64,000 nucleotides of DNA from Chalara sp. BL73 (GCA_918026815.1 CAKJVC010000098.1:356243-420242), one strand, 5' to 3'. Counted from the stretch's first letter, positions 36,593 through 49,515 are shown. Made by a program: numbers and translations. The notes: generated by a model not told the origin, from the letters alone.

Positions 36593-37717
36593 ATGTCCCT
36601 CATCTACCGCTCCAACGATGCACTTAAGGTAAATCCCGCCGTGGGAGATACTATCTCCCTCACAACCGGCGGATCAGACTGGCTCTGGGCCGTCACAGCC
36701 CTCTACTCCCTCTCCCTCCTCCTCGTTGTAGCCCACTCCTACTTCGCCCGCTCCGGCGAGAAGATCCTACACTACCTCTTCACCATCTCTCTGTAAGGCC
36801 ACCCTAATGTTTAGCTTGAGATGTCCAAAGTCCGGGAAACCGTCTCAAGGCCGTCTCCATCTTGCTTTTCAACCCGTGAAACAGCTCTACGTTTCCACTC
36901 CCATGTATATCTCAGATAGGACAACACTGACATACCACCAGCTTTGTCGGCGCCATCTCCTACTTCACCGTTGCTTCCAACCTCGGCTCCACCCCCGTGG
37001 TCACCTCCACTAACCAAAGCGGCACGCGCCAAATATTCTACGCGCGCTACATCAACTGGTTCGTCTCCTGGCCCCCGTTAATCACCGCCATCGGGCTCTT
37101 CTCCGGAGTGAGCTGGGCAACCATTATCTACAACGTGGCGCTCTCCTGGGTCTGGGTTGCGAGCTGGCTCTCCGGCGCCCTGGTCGCAACGACCTACAAA
37201 TGGGGATTCTTCGTCTTCGGCACCTTCGCGTATTTCCTCCTCTCCGCTAGCCTTCTGCACACGGGATCCATCACCTCGAAGCGGCTGGCGGTCGGAAAAT
37301 CATACCTTGCGGTCTCGGGATGGCTTGTTTTCGTGTGGCTCCTTTATCGTATGGCCCCCCCCCCCCCCCAAAACCTCTTTCCCTGCTTTTCTCTCTTCAT
37401 CTCTCAAGCCAAATGCATGAATTGACATGTGGGAAGCAATCGCCTACGGCCTTGACGACGGAGGCAACAAGATCGGCGTCACGCAGGGCTGGATCTTCTT
37501 CGGCATTCTCGACATCATCACGGTGCCCTTCCTATCCTTCGCCATCCTTGTTCTCGCCCGTAAGTGGGATTACCGCGCCTTGAACTTGTATTTCACGCAG
37601 TATGGACGCGTTCCTCCGCCTTCTGGTGCTGAAGCCACTATTGGGGAAAAGAGAGCGCCAGGGGCGGCCGGGGAGCAGGCCGTGCCTGGTAATGTTGCGG
37701 GTGAGCAAATTGTTTAG
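36593..37717 (+). CDS. Opsin-related protein (Hsp30/Yro2-like), no retinal lysine
   Basis: Exons 36593-36792, 36942-37348 and 37437-37717 give 295 residues with seven hydrophobic segments. Helix C reads YARYINWFVSWPPLITA. By alignment with bacteriorhodopsin (RYADWLFTTPLLLLD), the proton-acceptor Asp85 is Asn and the donor Asp96 is Ala. The last helix reads FFGILDIITVPFLSF: the aspartate equivalent to Asp212 is kept, but the position of the retinal-binding Lys216 is Val. The protein therefore cannot bind retinal by a Schiff base and belongs with the opsin-related proteins (Hsp30, Yro2, ORP-1), plasma-membrane proteins linked to stress and Pma1 regulation. The second intron contains a C16 run; its acceptor (gtgggaag) restores YPIAYGLDDGGN. 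The C-terminus is Pro/Ala/Gly-rich. Confidence 0.9.
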
Positions 37718-39090
37718 GCGAGACGAAAGGAGAGGAGTTGGAAGTTCGGAAGGAAGAGGAGAAGAGAAGAGAAGTGAAGAGAAGAAATTGCTATTGAAAG
37801 GTGATGGTTGGTGTGTAATTTGCAAGGGGAAGCCACCGCTTTTCGTTTAGCTCCTCGTAGTTCAATTCGTAATGTATAATACCACCTAGAATGCACGTCA
37901 AGAAACCAAACCAAAACGATACCTATCCCGATATAACCAAGCAATCTCTCGTCATCCCATCATCACCTCATCATAGCTCAACCTAAACCCAAACCCATCA
38001 ACCCAAAATGCCCTCACACGCCCTCGTCAACCAATTCCTCCACGCACCACAAACTCCAAGCCCTCCAAATTAAAGCACACCAAGAAATAAAAATAAAACC
38101 TAGAGCAAATCCAAAAAATATATAAAGAAAGGACTTCTAAAAAGGGAAATCCAAAAACCGAACAAACTAAGCAAAAGCTGACTAAGCACACCAGAATCGT
38201 CACTTCGCTCCCGTCCACGTGAGACACATGGACAAAATATTTGCCCGATTGACCCATGCTTTCGCCCAAACAGGCAAGCCTTGGCCACAGCAAAACGGTG
38301 CTCAAAGCAAAACCGCAGGCGAATAAGCTTTCCTGCTGTAACATGCCATAGTAGGAAAAAAAAAACCAATATATACTTTTGGCTGTGCCCTTTCGCGAAC
38401 AGTTATCGAGAATTCACGTTTGTGTCGTCTTTTCATTTTTTTTTGAAGGTATTCTCGCGTGAACCATTTTCTTCGGTTCTGATAATTGGCATCTTTTGCG
38501 ATTTTTTTTACTTGCTCTTCCTTGGATTTTTCTTTTCTTTTTCCTTTTTTTTTTTTCTGGCTTCAAGATTTGATATTGGTAGCTGCGAAGTACGCATGGC
38601 TGAATGATTTCATACTTGAAGAAGTGTTTTGTAGATATATATATTGGGTTGACGCTCGAGAGTTCGCAGATCCGAAGTCAACTCGAACCCTACACTTCTA
38701 GCAGTCAAATCCTTTGAGCTCTGTCCAAGGTGACGATGTATGCTTGGGTAGATATAAAAAAAAAGCTCTTCAACTTGCTGCGAAAACTGGTTCCATCTTC
38801 GATCCTTCATTGTTGTAGTTGATTTTCTGCTGGTTGCACTTTCCTTTCTCCCTTTTCATGCCTGAAAACAAGCTCCAACAGAATCCATTTTTGGCTTACC
38901 AAGTTGGTAAGAAGACTCTATAGACCTGTGAGTTGGTGGAAGGCACCGGAGTCATATTGGGCGCTGTGTGGTTCTGTTTCAGGTGCTGCACAACATCTGA
39001 ATTTGTCATCACTTTTCCACAGAATCACTTTCATCCTGTTGACCCTCCAGCCGAAGCAAACAGCTTGCAATCAAACATCAAAAGGGTATT
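37718..39090. other. Intergenic region, purine- and T-rich tracts, no supported gene
   Basis: About 1.4 kb between convergent genes. A purine-rich GA tract (37725-37795) follows the opsin-related stop. T-runs occur around 38438, 38505 and 38540-38557. No recognisable coding sequence or RNA gene was seen. Confidence 0.5.
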
Positions 39091-40572
39091 TCATTCTTCC
39101 TGGCATGTATCTTCTCCTTCTGTTGCCTTTGATGGCGTACTTGCATTCGGCCTAGCCGCCTCAGCAATGGTGTAGTACATCATCCCTCTGACCACTGGCG
39201 GGATCTTAACGTCTGGACTTCCTTCCGATGCAGCAGCAATCTCCTTATCATACCAGGCACCACTCAATGCGACTTGTGGTGGAGGGGGAACACCCGACCT
39301 CCCGAGCAATAAGGTCCACAACAACAAATCCGGTATACCAGTAATTGTCGCCGCCATATCCACAAGAGAGATACCAGAGCATATCCTCTGGCTCAACGTC
39401 ATACACACATTGGTCCACCTTGGACATGTTCTCAGCTCCTCATATATGAATATCAACGACGCATTCAAGAACGCTGTCATGAATGCCACGGCTCCACATT
39501 CAGCAAGAGTGGATGAATGGAGAAGGGAGAGCACCTGTCGCTCTAGGTGGTCGATCTTGTCGGTAAAGAGACAATCGTCAATCTGATCATCGGAGGCATT
39601 AGCGACAAACTCATAAAGATAGCGCAGCCGTCGCCAGACGTATAGTGCGTCGTTGGTAAGATCCTCGCAGTTGATAATCTGCAAAAGGCGCTCGCGAAGA
39701 TTCCCAATTTCGTAATGTCGGACGAAGGCGTCTTCGCCAGCCTTGGGGACCAGTATGGGCTTGAGAGTGGGTTTCGCGCGTTCGAAAATAGCGCAACATG
39801 TGTCTGCCCTGTTCATGAATGAGCTTTTGGAGCGGGGGAAGGGAAGCGGCTAAGCTACCATGAAATAGCTCTTTGGGCACCGCCATTGAAGCCAAGAGTT
39901 TGCAGCCCGCCTCGACGCCGCAGCATCAGTTGCAGCCCTTTCCGATGTATTGCACATTCCTTTGGGTCGCCCGCGAGACACTGAAATGGTTAGTCCTCCA
40001 TGAAGAATGATCCTCGGGGATGATGCTGCCATTACCTCCAATATTGTCATGACACAAACTGCAACCATGATATAATCGCTTGGATCAGTATCTGTTTTCC
40101 GCAAGGCGTTGTTGATATTCCCGATGGCAAGCACTTTCTGGGGCAGAATTGAAGCTGGCGGTCTAATCGCTCTACAGAAGTACCAATGGGCTGTCGAACA
40201 ATATGTGCTAAAACTTGTCAACCCATTTTCCAGTGGTAGGGTGGTGTTGAGGCAGCGGCTCACGTCACAGAGAGAAGTGTCTTATCTGATAGATTGATTT
40301 GCAACCAAGGTTTTCGTGGCGTCAATGGGATCATGGTATTTTGAAAAACGCTTGTCCCTAGAGTTGATTGGCATTTTAATTTCTCAACGATGGGAATGAA
40401 TTGAAACATGGCAGCTCAAGAAGACTTCTTACAATGATGGAGCGCGAGGTCAGTTTTGCGGTCGTTGATCAGGCCGAAGGCATTGAATGGGTCTGTTCCT
40501 CCGAGGCGAGCGTCGATTCTAATCTTTGGCGGCCGAGGACTGCGTCTTGGACTCTGCTTTGCTATGAAAGAC
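39091..40572 (-). CDS. Fungal-specific transcription-factor-domain protein (5' end not resolved)
   Basis: Five joined exons on the minus strand: 40572-40433, 40357-40264, 40207-40036, 39980-39859 and 39808-39091, all consistent in phase. Recognisable family pieces appear in order: RIDARLGGTDPFNAF; TSVFQNTMIPLTPRKPWLQI; TLLSVTTYCSTAHWYF; SDYIMVAVCVMTILE; and the hallmark HRKGLQLMLRRRGGLQTLGFNG. After these come a tryptophan-containing segment (SWADTCCAIF) and a helical C-terminus. This is the pattern of the fungal transcription-factor regulatory domain group (DUF3468-like). No Zn2Cys6 cluster is visible upstream. Members of this group often lack one, so DNA binding is unproven. The first exon here needs two more bases from an upstream exon that I could not locate; an open frame at 41392-40805 is a weak candidate. 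Confidence 0.75.
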
Positions 40573-42555
40573 CTATTAGTAGGAGGGATGGATGGTGAGT
40601 CAAGGTATTCTTTTCTTGATTACATTTTTCTGACTTTATATCGTCCTCGAATGCGCTGTTATCTCGCCATCGTTTTGTTTTGCCATTGTATATACGATGG
40701 AATCTGATGGGTCTACGCTGGGCCACTCTGACGGATCTCTGCTTCGGTTTTGGCCGGATGCTTGATGGGGACTGGGGAACAATAGGCTTTCAACCGATTA
40801 TGCGTCAGTTTTTCACGTCCAGTTCAGATCTTGCGCTGTTTTTTGCGACATCATACCTCTTCATCGACCTCTTTAACGCGTATCTGCCTCGCCTTCCCGC
40901 TTGCGTTCCGTCCCGCATATTTGGGACGGAAGGCGGTCTCCATGCCGGCTTCCCGCTATTATCGACTTTTTTGACTTCTTGTGGGATGGGGCGTGTGTCA
41001 GGCTGAAAGACAAACGCAAGGAGGCGCAGACCTATATCACGGCCCAGATTACAGTTAAGAGAAGGGCGAGAGACGGTAGGGAGGATGATGAAAGTGTTTA
41101 GGACAACAAACAGGTGGGGTTTAGTAATGACATTTGGGTTTGGCCTGTGCTGAGTGTGTGAGAGTGTGTGTCGTTTCCCCAGGCCAGGGCTGTGATCGCT
41201 CATTGTGGTGATTTTCCTTCTCGGTTCATCGCTCCCAAGTTGTGTTTCCTCTCGTAAAGGGGGGGTATCACCGGGGGAATCCCTGGTCCAGCCAATCAAA
41301 GCCATCCATCCCGTCCGCCAAGCATTACATCTCGACGCCTTCCCTCTTTTGGAAAGTAGCCAGAGAGAAAATGGAAAAAGGTTGACCACCACTGTCCCAT
41401 TCCCCCCAAAATTCTAAATATAACGCCACGCCGTTACGCTACTGTACTGTACAGTACCAGTATACATTGCGCTATCCTTTTTTTTTCTTTCTTCTTTCCC
41501 TCTGATGACTCAGTTTTTCCTCGCCCATGGAATGGAACATGGTGTGTCACAATGGCTGCAAATTGCGTGGCTTCGGCAATGTGGCGTCCCATCATTTCGA
41601 ACCGACGGCGTGATATCGTGGCTTGTTCCGTTATGCAGTTAACTTAACTTGACTTGACGGTTACAATAAGTACAGCAATTAACCCCAAAGACGAACGAGA
41701 ACCGGGATGAGCTACTAATTCGGTACAACCCTGTCCTAAGTACTTACAGTCCTGTAGCGCGGTCGATCCTTCTCCTCCATTGATTTGGCTAGTCCAATCA
41801 AAAGCCTATCCCATGTTTCCCTGTCAAACCTTAATATGCAAAAATGACCATTAGGAGGTCTTACCACTCCTGTGAGCGAGGATATACTCATTTGTGCTTG
41901 GGGGTACGGAGGTACTTTGTACTTAATTGCACGCTTCATGCGTTGGTCGCTAGCGTTGATTAAGATTTTGTGCTCCTGATCGTGCAGTCAGAGACATGAC
42001 ATGCCTTAGCGACAATCAAGCAATGCATGTCCATGATAGATTCTGGGCATCGCCCCTAAATGAAACACGCCGGCAGCCTTCCTTTGTTCATCCTGGAGGA
42101 GCAGCATTGCACCCAACGAAAATGGAAATTCCTTGCGGGGAAAGCGGACAAGATCAACAAGTCGTGGAGATGCTCGAACCAAACTTTTGCAGCATAAAAA
42201 AGTGTGTCATTCGCTACCCCTGCGGTGATTGTACTGTGGAAATAACCGACCACTAACCAAGAACACTCCCGCCTCGAAACTATCCCTCGGTCATCCAATT
42301 AGCATTCCGATGCACTCTCCTATGTGTGTATCTCATATATAGAAACCTCTAACGCCATAGATGCATCCCGCAGCGCTGGCTAAAATAAACACCAGAAATG
42401 GAATAAAATGATCCGAATTTTCATCACCGCGTCCCTGATAGAGAGGAACATATCGGAAGACGAGAATCTCTACACGTCCCTCACTCGAACCTGCCGTTGG
42501 TTCCCCTGTCACAACATATCCTAAATTAGGGATTAGCTGTGGGAAGGTCAATGGC
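40573..42555. other. Intergenic region, no supported gene
   Basis: About 2 kb. It probably includes the first exon and promoter of the transcription-factor-domain gene. A 195-codon open frame on the minus strand (41392-40805) is basic and Pro/Arg-rich without a motif. A short GT-rich stretch lies at 41150-41170, a T run near 41480, and a small palindrome (actgtacagt) near 41446. Nothing else is recognised. Confidence 0.45.
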
Positions 42556-44674
42556 TCAACCCCCAAATGCCTTCTTCACCGTCCCGCCCTCCTCCCACGC
42601 CGGCTTCAGAATGACCCTCTTCTTCTTCTTCGGCGGCTCCTCATTCGCGGAGCCATGCTCAGACTGCTTTTGAAGTTGCATCGCCTGCAGCCGTTTCTCC
42701 GCTGCCTCTACCAGCTTCGGCCGCATCTCCTCCCGTCGTCTCATTTGCAGATTCTCCCGGGCGGCAACCAGACCCTCAGATACAGGTCGCCCATGCACCA
42801 GTTCCGTCATGCGCTTTTGATCCGCCTCACGCTGGCTCTTGCTCTTCGCCACCTTGTTCGGATGGTAGTCGCAGAAGCTGGCATGTCCACCAGCACCGAA
42901 GCGAATCACGTTCTCCCAGTCCGCGCGGCAGACATAGCACCCTATACATCAAAATCCCGGAGTTAGTTTTGCCTATCTCAGAATGGGTTTGGAAAATAAA
43001 AAGCCGCTTCTGGAGCGAATTACTCTCAAAACATGCGCAATGAGTACTTGCATCTCTTGAGAGTAAACTGGCCTAAGAAACTTTCTAAAGCAGTAAATTT
43101 TGCTCCGCGAAGCTGATACTTACAGGCGGTCCCGCATCGACAGGCCATATGATCGCAACCATCTTGTTTGTTGACACCTTCTTTACATTTGGGGCAGATG
43201 GAAGTATCGGCTGCGAGCATCTTCGCAGAAGCCTCCTCTTGCTCGAGACGCTCGATCTGCTCGTCAGTAAGGTCAAATTCCTCGCAGGTGTAACCCTCGT
43301 GCCAAGGCAACTTGTGGTGAACACAGGTTTTGAATTGGCAGACATTACAGATCATGAATGGCTGCTCATTATTCTCGTGGATTTGTCCTGCATCACAGCC
43401 CGGGCCTAAACACATTTCGAAACCAAGCATGTTTGCCCGCTCTGTTAGGTATTCAAAACTAAAGTTGTAATCGGTAAGGTATCTTTATTCCAGGATAGTA
43501 ACTTTACCTACCGTTCAAACACCTCCTTTGTGGCCCACTTCTCGACATCTCTACGCGTGAGCTTCCCAGGACATGATGGGCAGGCAACTTGGTGCAACGC
43601 TCCGCGCTCAAGTGCAGCAGCAATAGAAGAATTTACACAGTCCATGCACACTGTTACCTCATGGTCGCAATCCGCTGTGACCTCATAAGGTATTTTAGAT
43701 CGATCATACGACTCGAAGCAGATTGAGCACTCTTCCTCCTGAACGTCAGGCTTGGATTGCTGAGCATCGGGTATCACGTCCTGGCGAATGTGACCCACCC
43801 GTCGACGGGCAGTACGGATTGCAGCGGCCGCGTCCGGGGCAAATTGGTGATGGCGCATATCACCCAGATCCAGATCGTCCTCGGAGTCAAAATCGTCAAA
43901 ATCGAGTGGGTCTTCAGGAGCTTCATCTCGGACCCCCGAATGAGTGGGTCGATTTGAAAGAGTATTGCCTCCCAGACCACGAATAACTTCACCGATATCA
44001 CCTCTGTCCTGTCTTTCCCGACCGTCTCCCTCACCATTGCTATCATTGCCGTAGCCTTGCTCAAATAATCGAGCCTCCTCATAACTCGTCTCCCGAAAGT
44101 TGTTCTCATCCAAAGGTGTATCTTGGCCTTCGATTCCACTTCTAATGTTGTTATTTCGGTCTTCGGCAGGTCCATCATCCTCAATCGTCCGACCTTGACC
44201 ACGAGATGCCCACGTATCATGACGTGCATATGGATTCATGGGGGGTGGAGGTCGTCCGTGTGGGTTCAAGGGTGGAGGAGGCGGCAAGGCTGGATGATGA
44301 CCTATTGGTCTCTCTCTGGGCTGCCAATGTGGAAGTCCTCGGTTACGGCGATGTGGTGCCATTGCTTGAAATGGACCCAGTGGCTCTATTTCCTCAACGA
44401 AATCCAGTGGCCGTTGCACGGCCGCAGAAGAACGAGGAGGAGGCGCAGGTCCAAACGGGAATTCTCCACCATTCGCCAACCAGGTAGTGAGTGCCTGGGC
44501 GTCCTCCGCGCTCACCTCTCTAGCAAGAACAGCGAGAGCAGCATACAGGGAACCACGATCGAGTTGGGTAGGCATCTTCTGATAGTGCCGTAAAATCTGT
44601 TGCATATTGCGGTTATCATGTTGTCGAAATCCAAGTCCGAAGACCGTAAGTCGTTGGCCATCGTTCGATGCCAT
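42556..44674 (-). CDS. RBR-type E3 ubiquitin ligase (RING1-IBR-RING2)
   Basis: Exons 44674-43512, 43458-43124 and 42941-42556 give 627 residues. The N-terminus is a disordered Pro/Arg-rich and acidic region. RING1 starts near residue 313 (CSICFESYD...CDH...CMDC...CPSC). The IBR follows (CLGPGC...CNVC...CVHH...HEGYTC), and RING2 has CPKC, then GCDHMACRCGTAWCYVC. The last block is completed only by splicing across the second intron. The catalytic cysteine of RBR ligases should be the one in NKQDGCDHMAC, which takes ubiquitin as a thioester before transfer. A Glu/Lys-rich helical C-terminus ends in a basic KKKKR patch, possibly a nuclear signal. The first intron acceptor was chosen at ctttag (43459) because it gives FERFEYLTERANMLGFEMC. 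Confidence 0.9.
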
Positions 44675-47600
44675 TATGACCAAACCTCGATAGCGTATTT
44701 AGGCTATGTGATGCTGGGTTTTTCTGAATGATGTTAGCTTGCTTCGACGCAAGCACAAAATGAATAGCGCGACAATATATCTTCCTGGTTTATACCGTTG
44801 GCGACACGCATGTGATTCCTCATTTTATGACAGTATACTAAAATGCCATAAAAATTCTTAAGGATAAGTTAACCAATAAATTATATGTGCACTCACCAGT
44901 GTTATTAATTTGTTGAATATTTTAGTGGGATCTCATCCGTAGGTACTGTTTAGCTACGCTGCTAAAGTTCACCCGACCCGAACCTTGGGAGAATGAAGAA
45001 CCAGGGAATAGTTCAAGAGTATTGGGACTTGAGCCTGTTCGTGAGGCGGGGAAATTGATATGACCGTCAGTTTCTAGAGTCAAAGAGGGAGCTATCATGT
45101 ATCGCGCTGCTCAGAATTTTGGCTGATGATATGGAACTAGAAAGTCTGGACAGGGCCTGGACAGGGTCCGCCGAAGGTTCTAGGGCCAGGAAGAATCCAA
45201 AGGCTTTCCAATCAGGGTTTTCTCTCAGTGAATAGTATACAAGCGCGAGAGGAAATGAATATCGTCTAAAATGAATATACAAAGAAGAAAAGAAATGGTG
45301 GACTGAGTGAGGCTGTCATGAATGTCGTTGGGATGTAAGGTTGGGAGGTTCGCTTAGGCCTTGGCTAGGCAGAGTTTAGGCAGCGGCTGGCAAGTAGCCA
45401 ATCAAAACCAGTGAAGCCTCTGCTTCGTACGATTTGGCCCTTTTCCCTTGTATTTGATGGTCTAAACGTCTTGAGTATGCCCAGCATTCAGGTTGTTATA
45501 TAAATTTCCGAGTGAAATCGCCTAGGAGCTTTCTCACTTTCAAATCAGCAAATTTTCAACATGACGTAGCCCACCGCATATATCCAATACAGTCTTGAAT
45601 CCTTGATATTGCTGATCCTAGATCACCGAAGTTTATTAACCCGATGGGCGATCCGACGACTAATATGGAGCCCTGGAACGTCTATATCTTAGATATTCAA
45701 GCCGATTAGTATTTGTACAATCTTCAAGCCATGGCTCTAATCCTCCAGCTGAACGATTCCTAATCAGAATATTCTCTCTCTCCAAGTTATTGAACCCGAG
45801 TCCAGACTTGGATTTCAATTGCTAAAGTTCAATTCTAGATCACCGCCTGTGGAATTTACAGATATCAGATCTAGAGCACTTGAAGTGTGGACGGTACATA
45901 ATCTCGTGCGTGGTTTGCGATGCCTAACACCTCCCTTTATTGAGCTATCAGAGTCTTAGTATGATTCTCTGCTATCCAGGCTAATATCGTCCGAGTTCTC
46001 ATATTCGGAGGTATTAGTTACTAGATTTGTGGCGAGCACATTCAGAGGATAAAATTGGTCATCACATCTTCTTCCTCTATGCTTCTAAGCCAGTCCTAAG
46101 AGCCTTTAATCTACTAGCGTCTTTCGAAAGAGAGAAATATTTCAGATAAGAAGCTCGCTTTCTCACATGCTCAGGTAGCCATACCTGTTCATCGTTGGGC
46201 TTTTGTGGGTGATTTTTTTACCATTAGCCATGGTACGGAGCCCTCAGCATACGTATCAATTACCTCGGAGTCTCGCGACTTGAATGGCATTCTTCTCTTC
46301 CTAAATTAGCTTGTTGATGCGCAATAATTTATTATGATCATGCCAAAGAGAGGGTAAAATCACATGCTCGAGGCGCTTCACATGCTCAAGGCAAGTATTG
46401 CCCCACAATCACCCGATGCATATCAACTTGTATTTTGTAGCGACGTGGGACTATCAGGACTTTCTCTAAGACGTAGAGCTCGAGTTGACAAATTTTCAGG
46501 CTTAAAGCAATATTGGTCATGACTCTTGAAATAAATTACCATAGGCGCGTTAGAAACACACCTTTATTGCAAATAAATATTAAGATAACACTTGTTAAAG
46601 CAGAAGGAGCCAGACATATCATGCATTGAAGACCAGCATGTATAATTATTTTACTTTGCGTAAGGCCTGTCAAACTCTGCTTATAGGGGGTAATATATTC
46701 CTTATATGTGACCAAGAGAGGACTTTCTTTGATTCTTTGACGTCATTTCTCCTCAGGTAGCAGCTTCGAAGTCGACGCTTGCGCTCAAAGGAGTTGAGTC
46801 AGGCAGTAATGCGACATTTCTGTTCTTTCTCGCAAAGTGAGAAGAGCAAGGAGACGAAAGCTAATCGAATAAAAAAAAAATGGGTTGTTCATTCTGCATC
46901 AGAACGAAGAACAATGAGCAAACTCTAATAAAAAATCAGGGCGTCGAAGGTGCTTGACATTGCCGAGATGCTCTGCCGAAATCATTGAACTCAGATCCCA
47001 AGTGACAAACTAAGCTCATAGTTTCTCAGCCACAACCTACACATCTTTGGAGGCTGCCCCTAAATCCTCTCGCTTAGCGAGCTTGCCCCCTGAGACACAG
47101 GCTGGGCTTTTGCCCAATACCAACGTAAGCTGTATATACCGTAAGTGCTAACCAATACTTATGTTTGTCGTATTTCAGGTCATCTGGAAATATTTAGGTA
47201 GGATACCTTGCCGGCTCGCCTGACCAATGGTAATACCAACATTAAAGTGTTCGTTTGTTCTGACTCGGGAAGTACCAAAATCCCCCAAGTTTTGCTCAAC
47301 GAGCCACCTCAATGCTGAAGCTATCAATTCTTTTGATTACAGCGGAAATCGTCACCCTCTTGGTCACGACCGACTTAGAGCAATATCATCAAATACTTAT
47401 ATCCCTCTTAAATTCTCTGTATATTCCCCGATATATGCCTCGCCTCATAATAGCATATAAACTTATCCGTCTTGGCGCTGATTGTCACTTACCCCGCAGG
47501 ACGGTTGAGTCCACGGCAAGCAAAACACACACCCGCCCGCTACCCCAGATTTCCTTGCCAGAGCTTTTACGGTCATGACCCTGGCTTCCCACCTTGAACA

Positions 47601-47962
47601 TTATCTTAAATCTATTGGACAACGTTGCAGTCCCTCGGCGTATTATCGGGAAATGATTCGTTATGGATATATTCCATTTCCACCCTGATCGGCAAAACAG
47701 GCACAAAACTGTATGTCCAACTGGCAAAACTGCCGTGTGGTAGTACGGTCATCACTGATGGCGCTCTTGGCTGTGGATAACAGCTTTATATGGGATAGAG
47801 CTGGCAGGAATATAGACCCGGACGTAGATGTATGACCGGACGACTAAGTATTGTTGGCAATACCCAGAAAGTATATAATCTGATCTTCCCGCATTCTCCT
47901 CCCACTTTGCGCATACTCTATGTAACCTGCTGTTGAGTTTGCAAGTTGCGAAGTGACTCAAG
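44675..47962. other. 3.3 kb gene desert
   Basis: No open frame with family character. From 45283 to 47226 even chance frames are short, meaning stop codons are dense in all six frames. A short phrase (ctagatcaccg) recurs at about 45620 and 45836, and an imperfect repeat (cacatgctc-aggc) at about 46362 and 46379. This may be mutated repeat DNA, possibly affected by repeat-induced point mutation, but I could not identify an element. Confidence 0.45.
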
Positions 47963-49515
47963 ATGCACGAAACCTCCGAGAAAGACACCGGGCCAGCGGT
48001 CAACAAGGCCGAGAGCACCAGCAATTCCTCCAAGATCGAGCAGGTTGAGAATGCTTCCACCATCGAATGGACTGCTGCAGACGAGAAACGAATCCGAAAT
48101 AAGATGGATTTGCGGATTGTGCCGACTGTTTTTGTTCTCTACATCTTGTGCTTCATTGATCGAGCAAATATTGGGTACTTACACTCTGCCAATCATCCAC
48201 GTGAAATAGGCTGATCGCAAATAGCAATGCTCGTATCCAAGGAATGGCTAAAGATCTCAACCTAGTCGGATTCCGTTTCAATTGGGCTCTCACCATTTTC
48301 TATATCTCATATATCGCCGTAGAGATTCCATCGAACATCATCCTTAAAATAATTGGCGGAAGATATTACCTTCCGCTCCTGGTTGTTGGCTTCGGACTCG
48401 TTTCAATGTGTACAGCGTTTATTAAAAACTACCAGGGCCTCCTCGCATGTCGATTTGTCCTGGGATTGACAGAAGGAGGCATGATGCCTGGTATCTCCTA
48501 CTACCTCTCCTGTTTCTACCGGCGTCATGAGCTGCTCCTTCGCATTGGCTTCTTCGTCACCGGCGCCTCTCTCGCCGGTGCATTCGGTGGCCTCCTCGCA
48601 GCAGGCCTAACGCAAATCCCAGAATGGGGAGCCAAAGGTAGTAGAATCCACGACTGGCGTAATATCTTCTTCTTCGAGGGACTCTTTACTCTACTGATTG
48701 CTGGGCTGGGAATTATGATACTTCCTTCTCGCCCTGACCAATGCAAATTTCTCGACCCGAGGGACAGATACATCGCCTTGGAACGCATCAATCGCGAGCA
48801 TAAAGAATCCGCCGATGAGAAGATTCGCCCGTATCACGTCCGCCGTGCGATCCTTAACATCAATAACCTCATCTGTGGTCTTGGGTTCTTCATGATCAAC
48901 GTCTCGGTACAATCTTTCTCCTTGTTCCTCCCCACGATCCTCAATGCTCTGGGATGGACTGCCCTCAAGACGCAATTTTATACCGTGCCGCCTTACACTT
49001 TGGCTTGTCTCTGGGCCATCTTCCTCTCCTATGTCAGCGACAAGATTCAGCGACGAGGTGTGATCGTCCTTGGTTCTACGATCCTGGCCATCTCGGGATA
49101 TACCATGCTCGTGACTGTAAAGTCAAACACCGCCAAATACATCGCTGTCTACATGGCTGCCTCCGGCGCTTTCCCTCTAGGACCCGTCTTTCTCGCATGG
49201 GCGCTCAATAACGCCGCGGGACCCAGCGTGCGTGCTGTAACTGGTGGCTCTGTTGTTGCCTTAGGAGGAGGTGGAGCAATATTGGCAACATGGACATATC
49301 TGGAGAAAGATAAGCCAAACTATAAAAGAGGCCACTATATCAATATAGGTGCTAATTGTGTCGCGTTTCTGCTGGCATTGACAGGGATTCTTTACACACG
49401 GTGGGAGAACCGGAAAAGGGAGAGAGGGGAGAGGGATGATCGGTTGGCGAATCTGAGTGAGGATGAAAAGAACCAGCTTGGGTATCGCCATCCGGAGTTC
49501 CGCTATTGCGAGTAA
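47963..49515 (+). CDS. MFS transporter, Dal5-like anion:cation symporter family
   Basis: Exons 47963-48174 and 48225-49515 give 500 residues. A charged cytosolic N-terminus (about 60 residues, ending EWTAADEKRIRNKMDLRIVP) precedes twelve predicted helices. Family marks are YILCFIDRANIGNARIQGM (helix 1, across the intron), YISYIAVEIPSNIILK (helix 2), CRFVLGLTEGGMMPGISYYL (helices 3-4), and the ending LGYRHPEFRY, typical of allantoate, nicotinate and vitamin permeases of fungi. The protein should sit in the plasma membrane and import a small organic anion. The substrate cannot be read from the sequence. It stands alone with no catabolic genes beside it. Confidence 0.9.

Noticed and set aside
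40805..41392. 195-codon minus-strand open frame upstream of the transcription-factor-domain gene
   Set aside because: Basic and Pro/Arg-rich without domain features, no clear donor leading into the next exon; kept only as a weak first-exon candidate.
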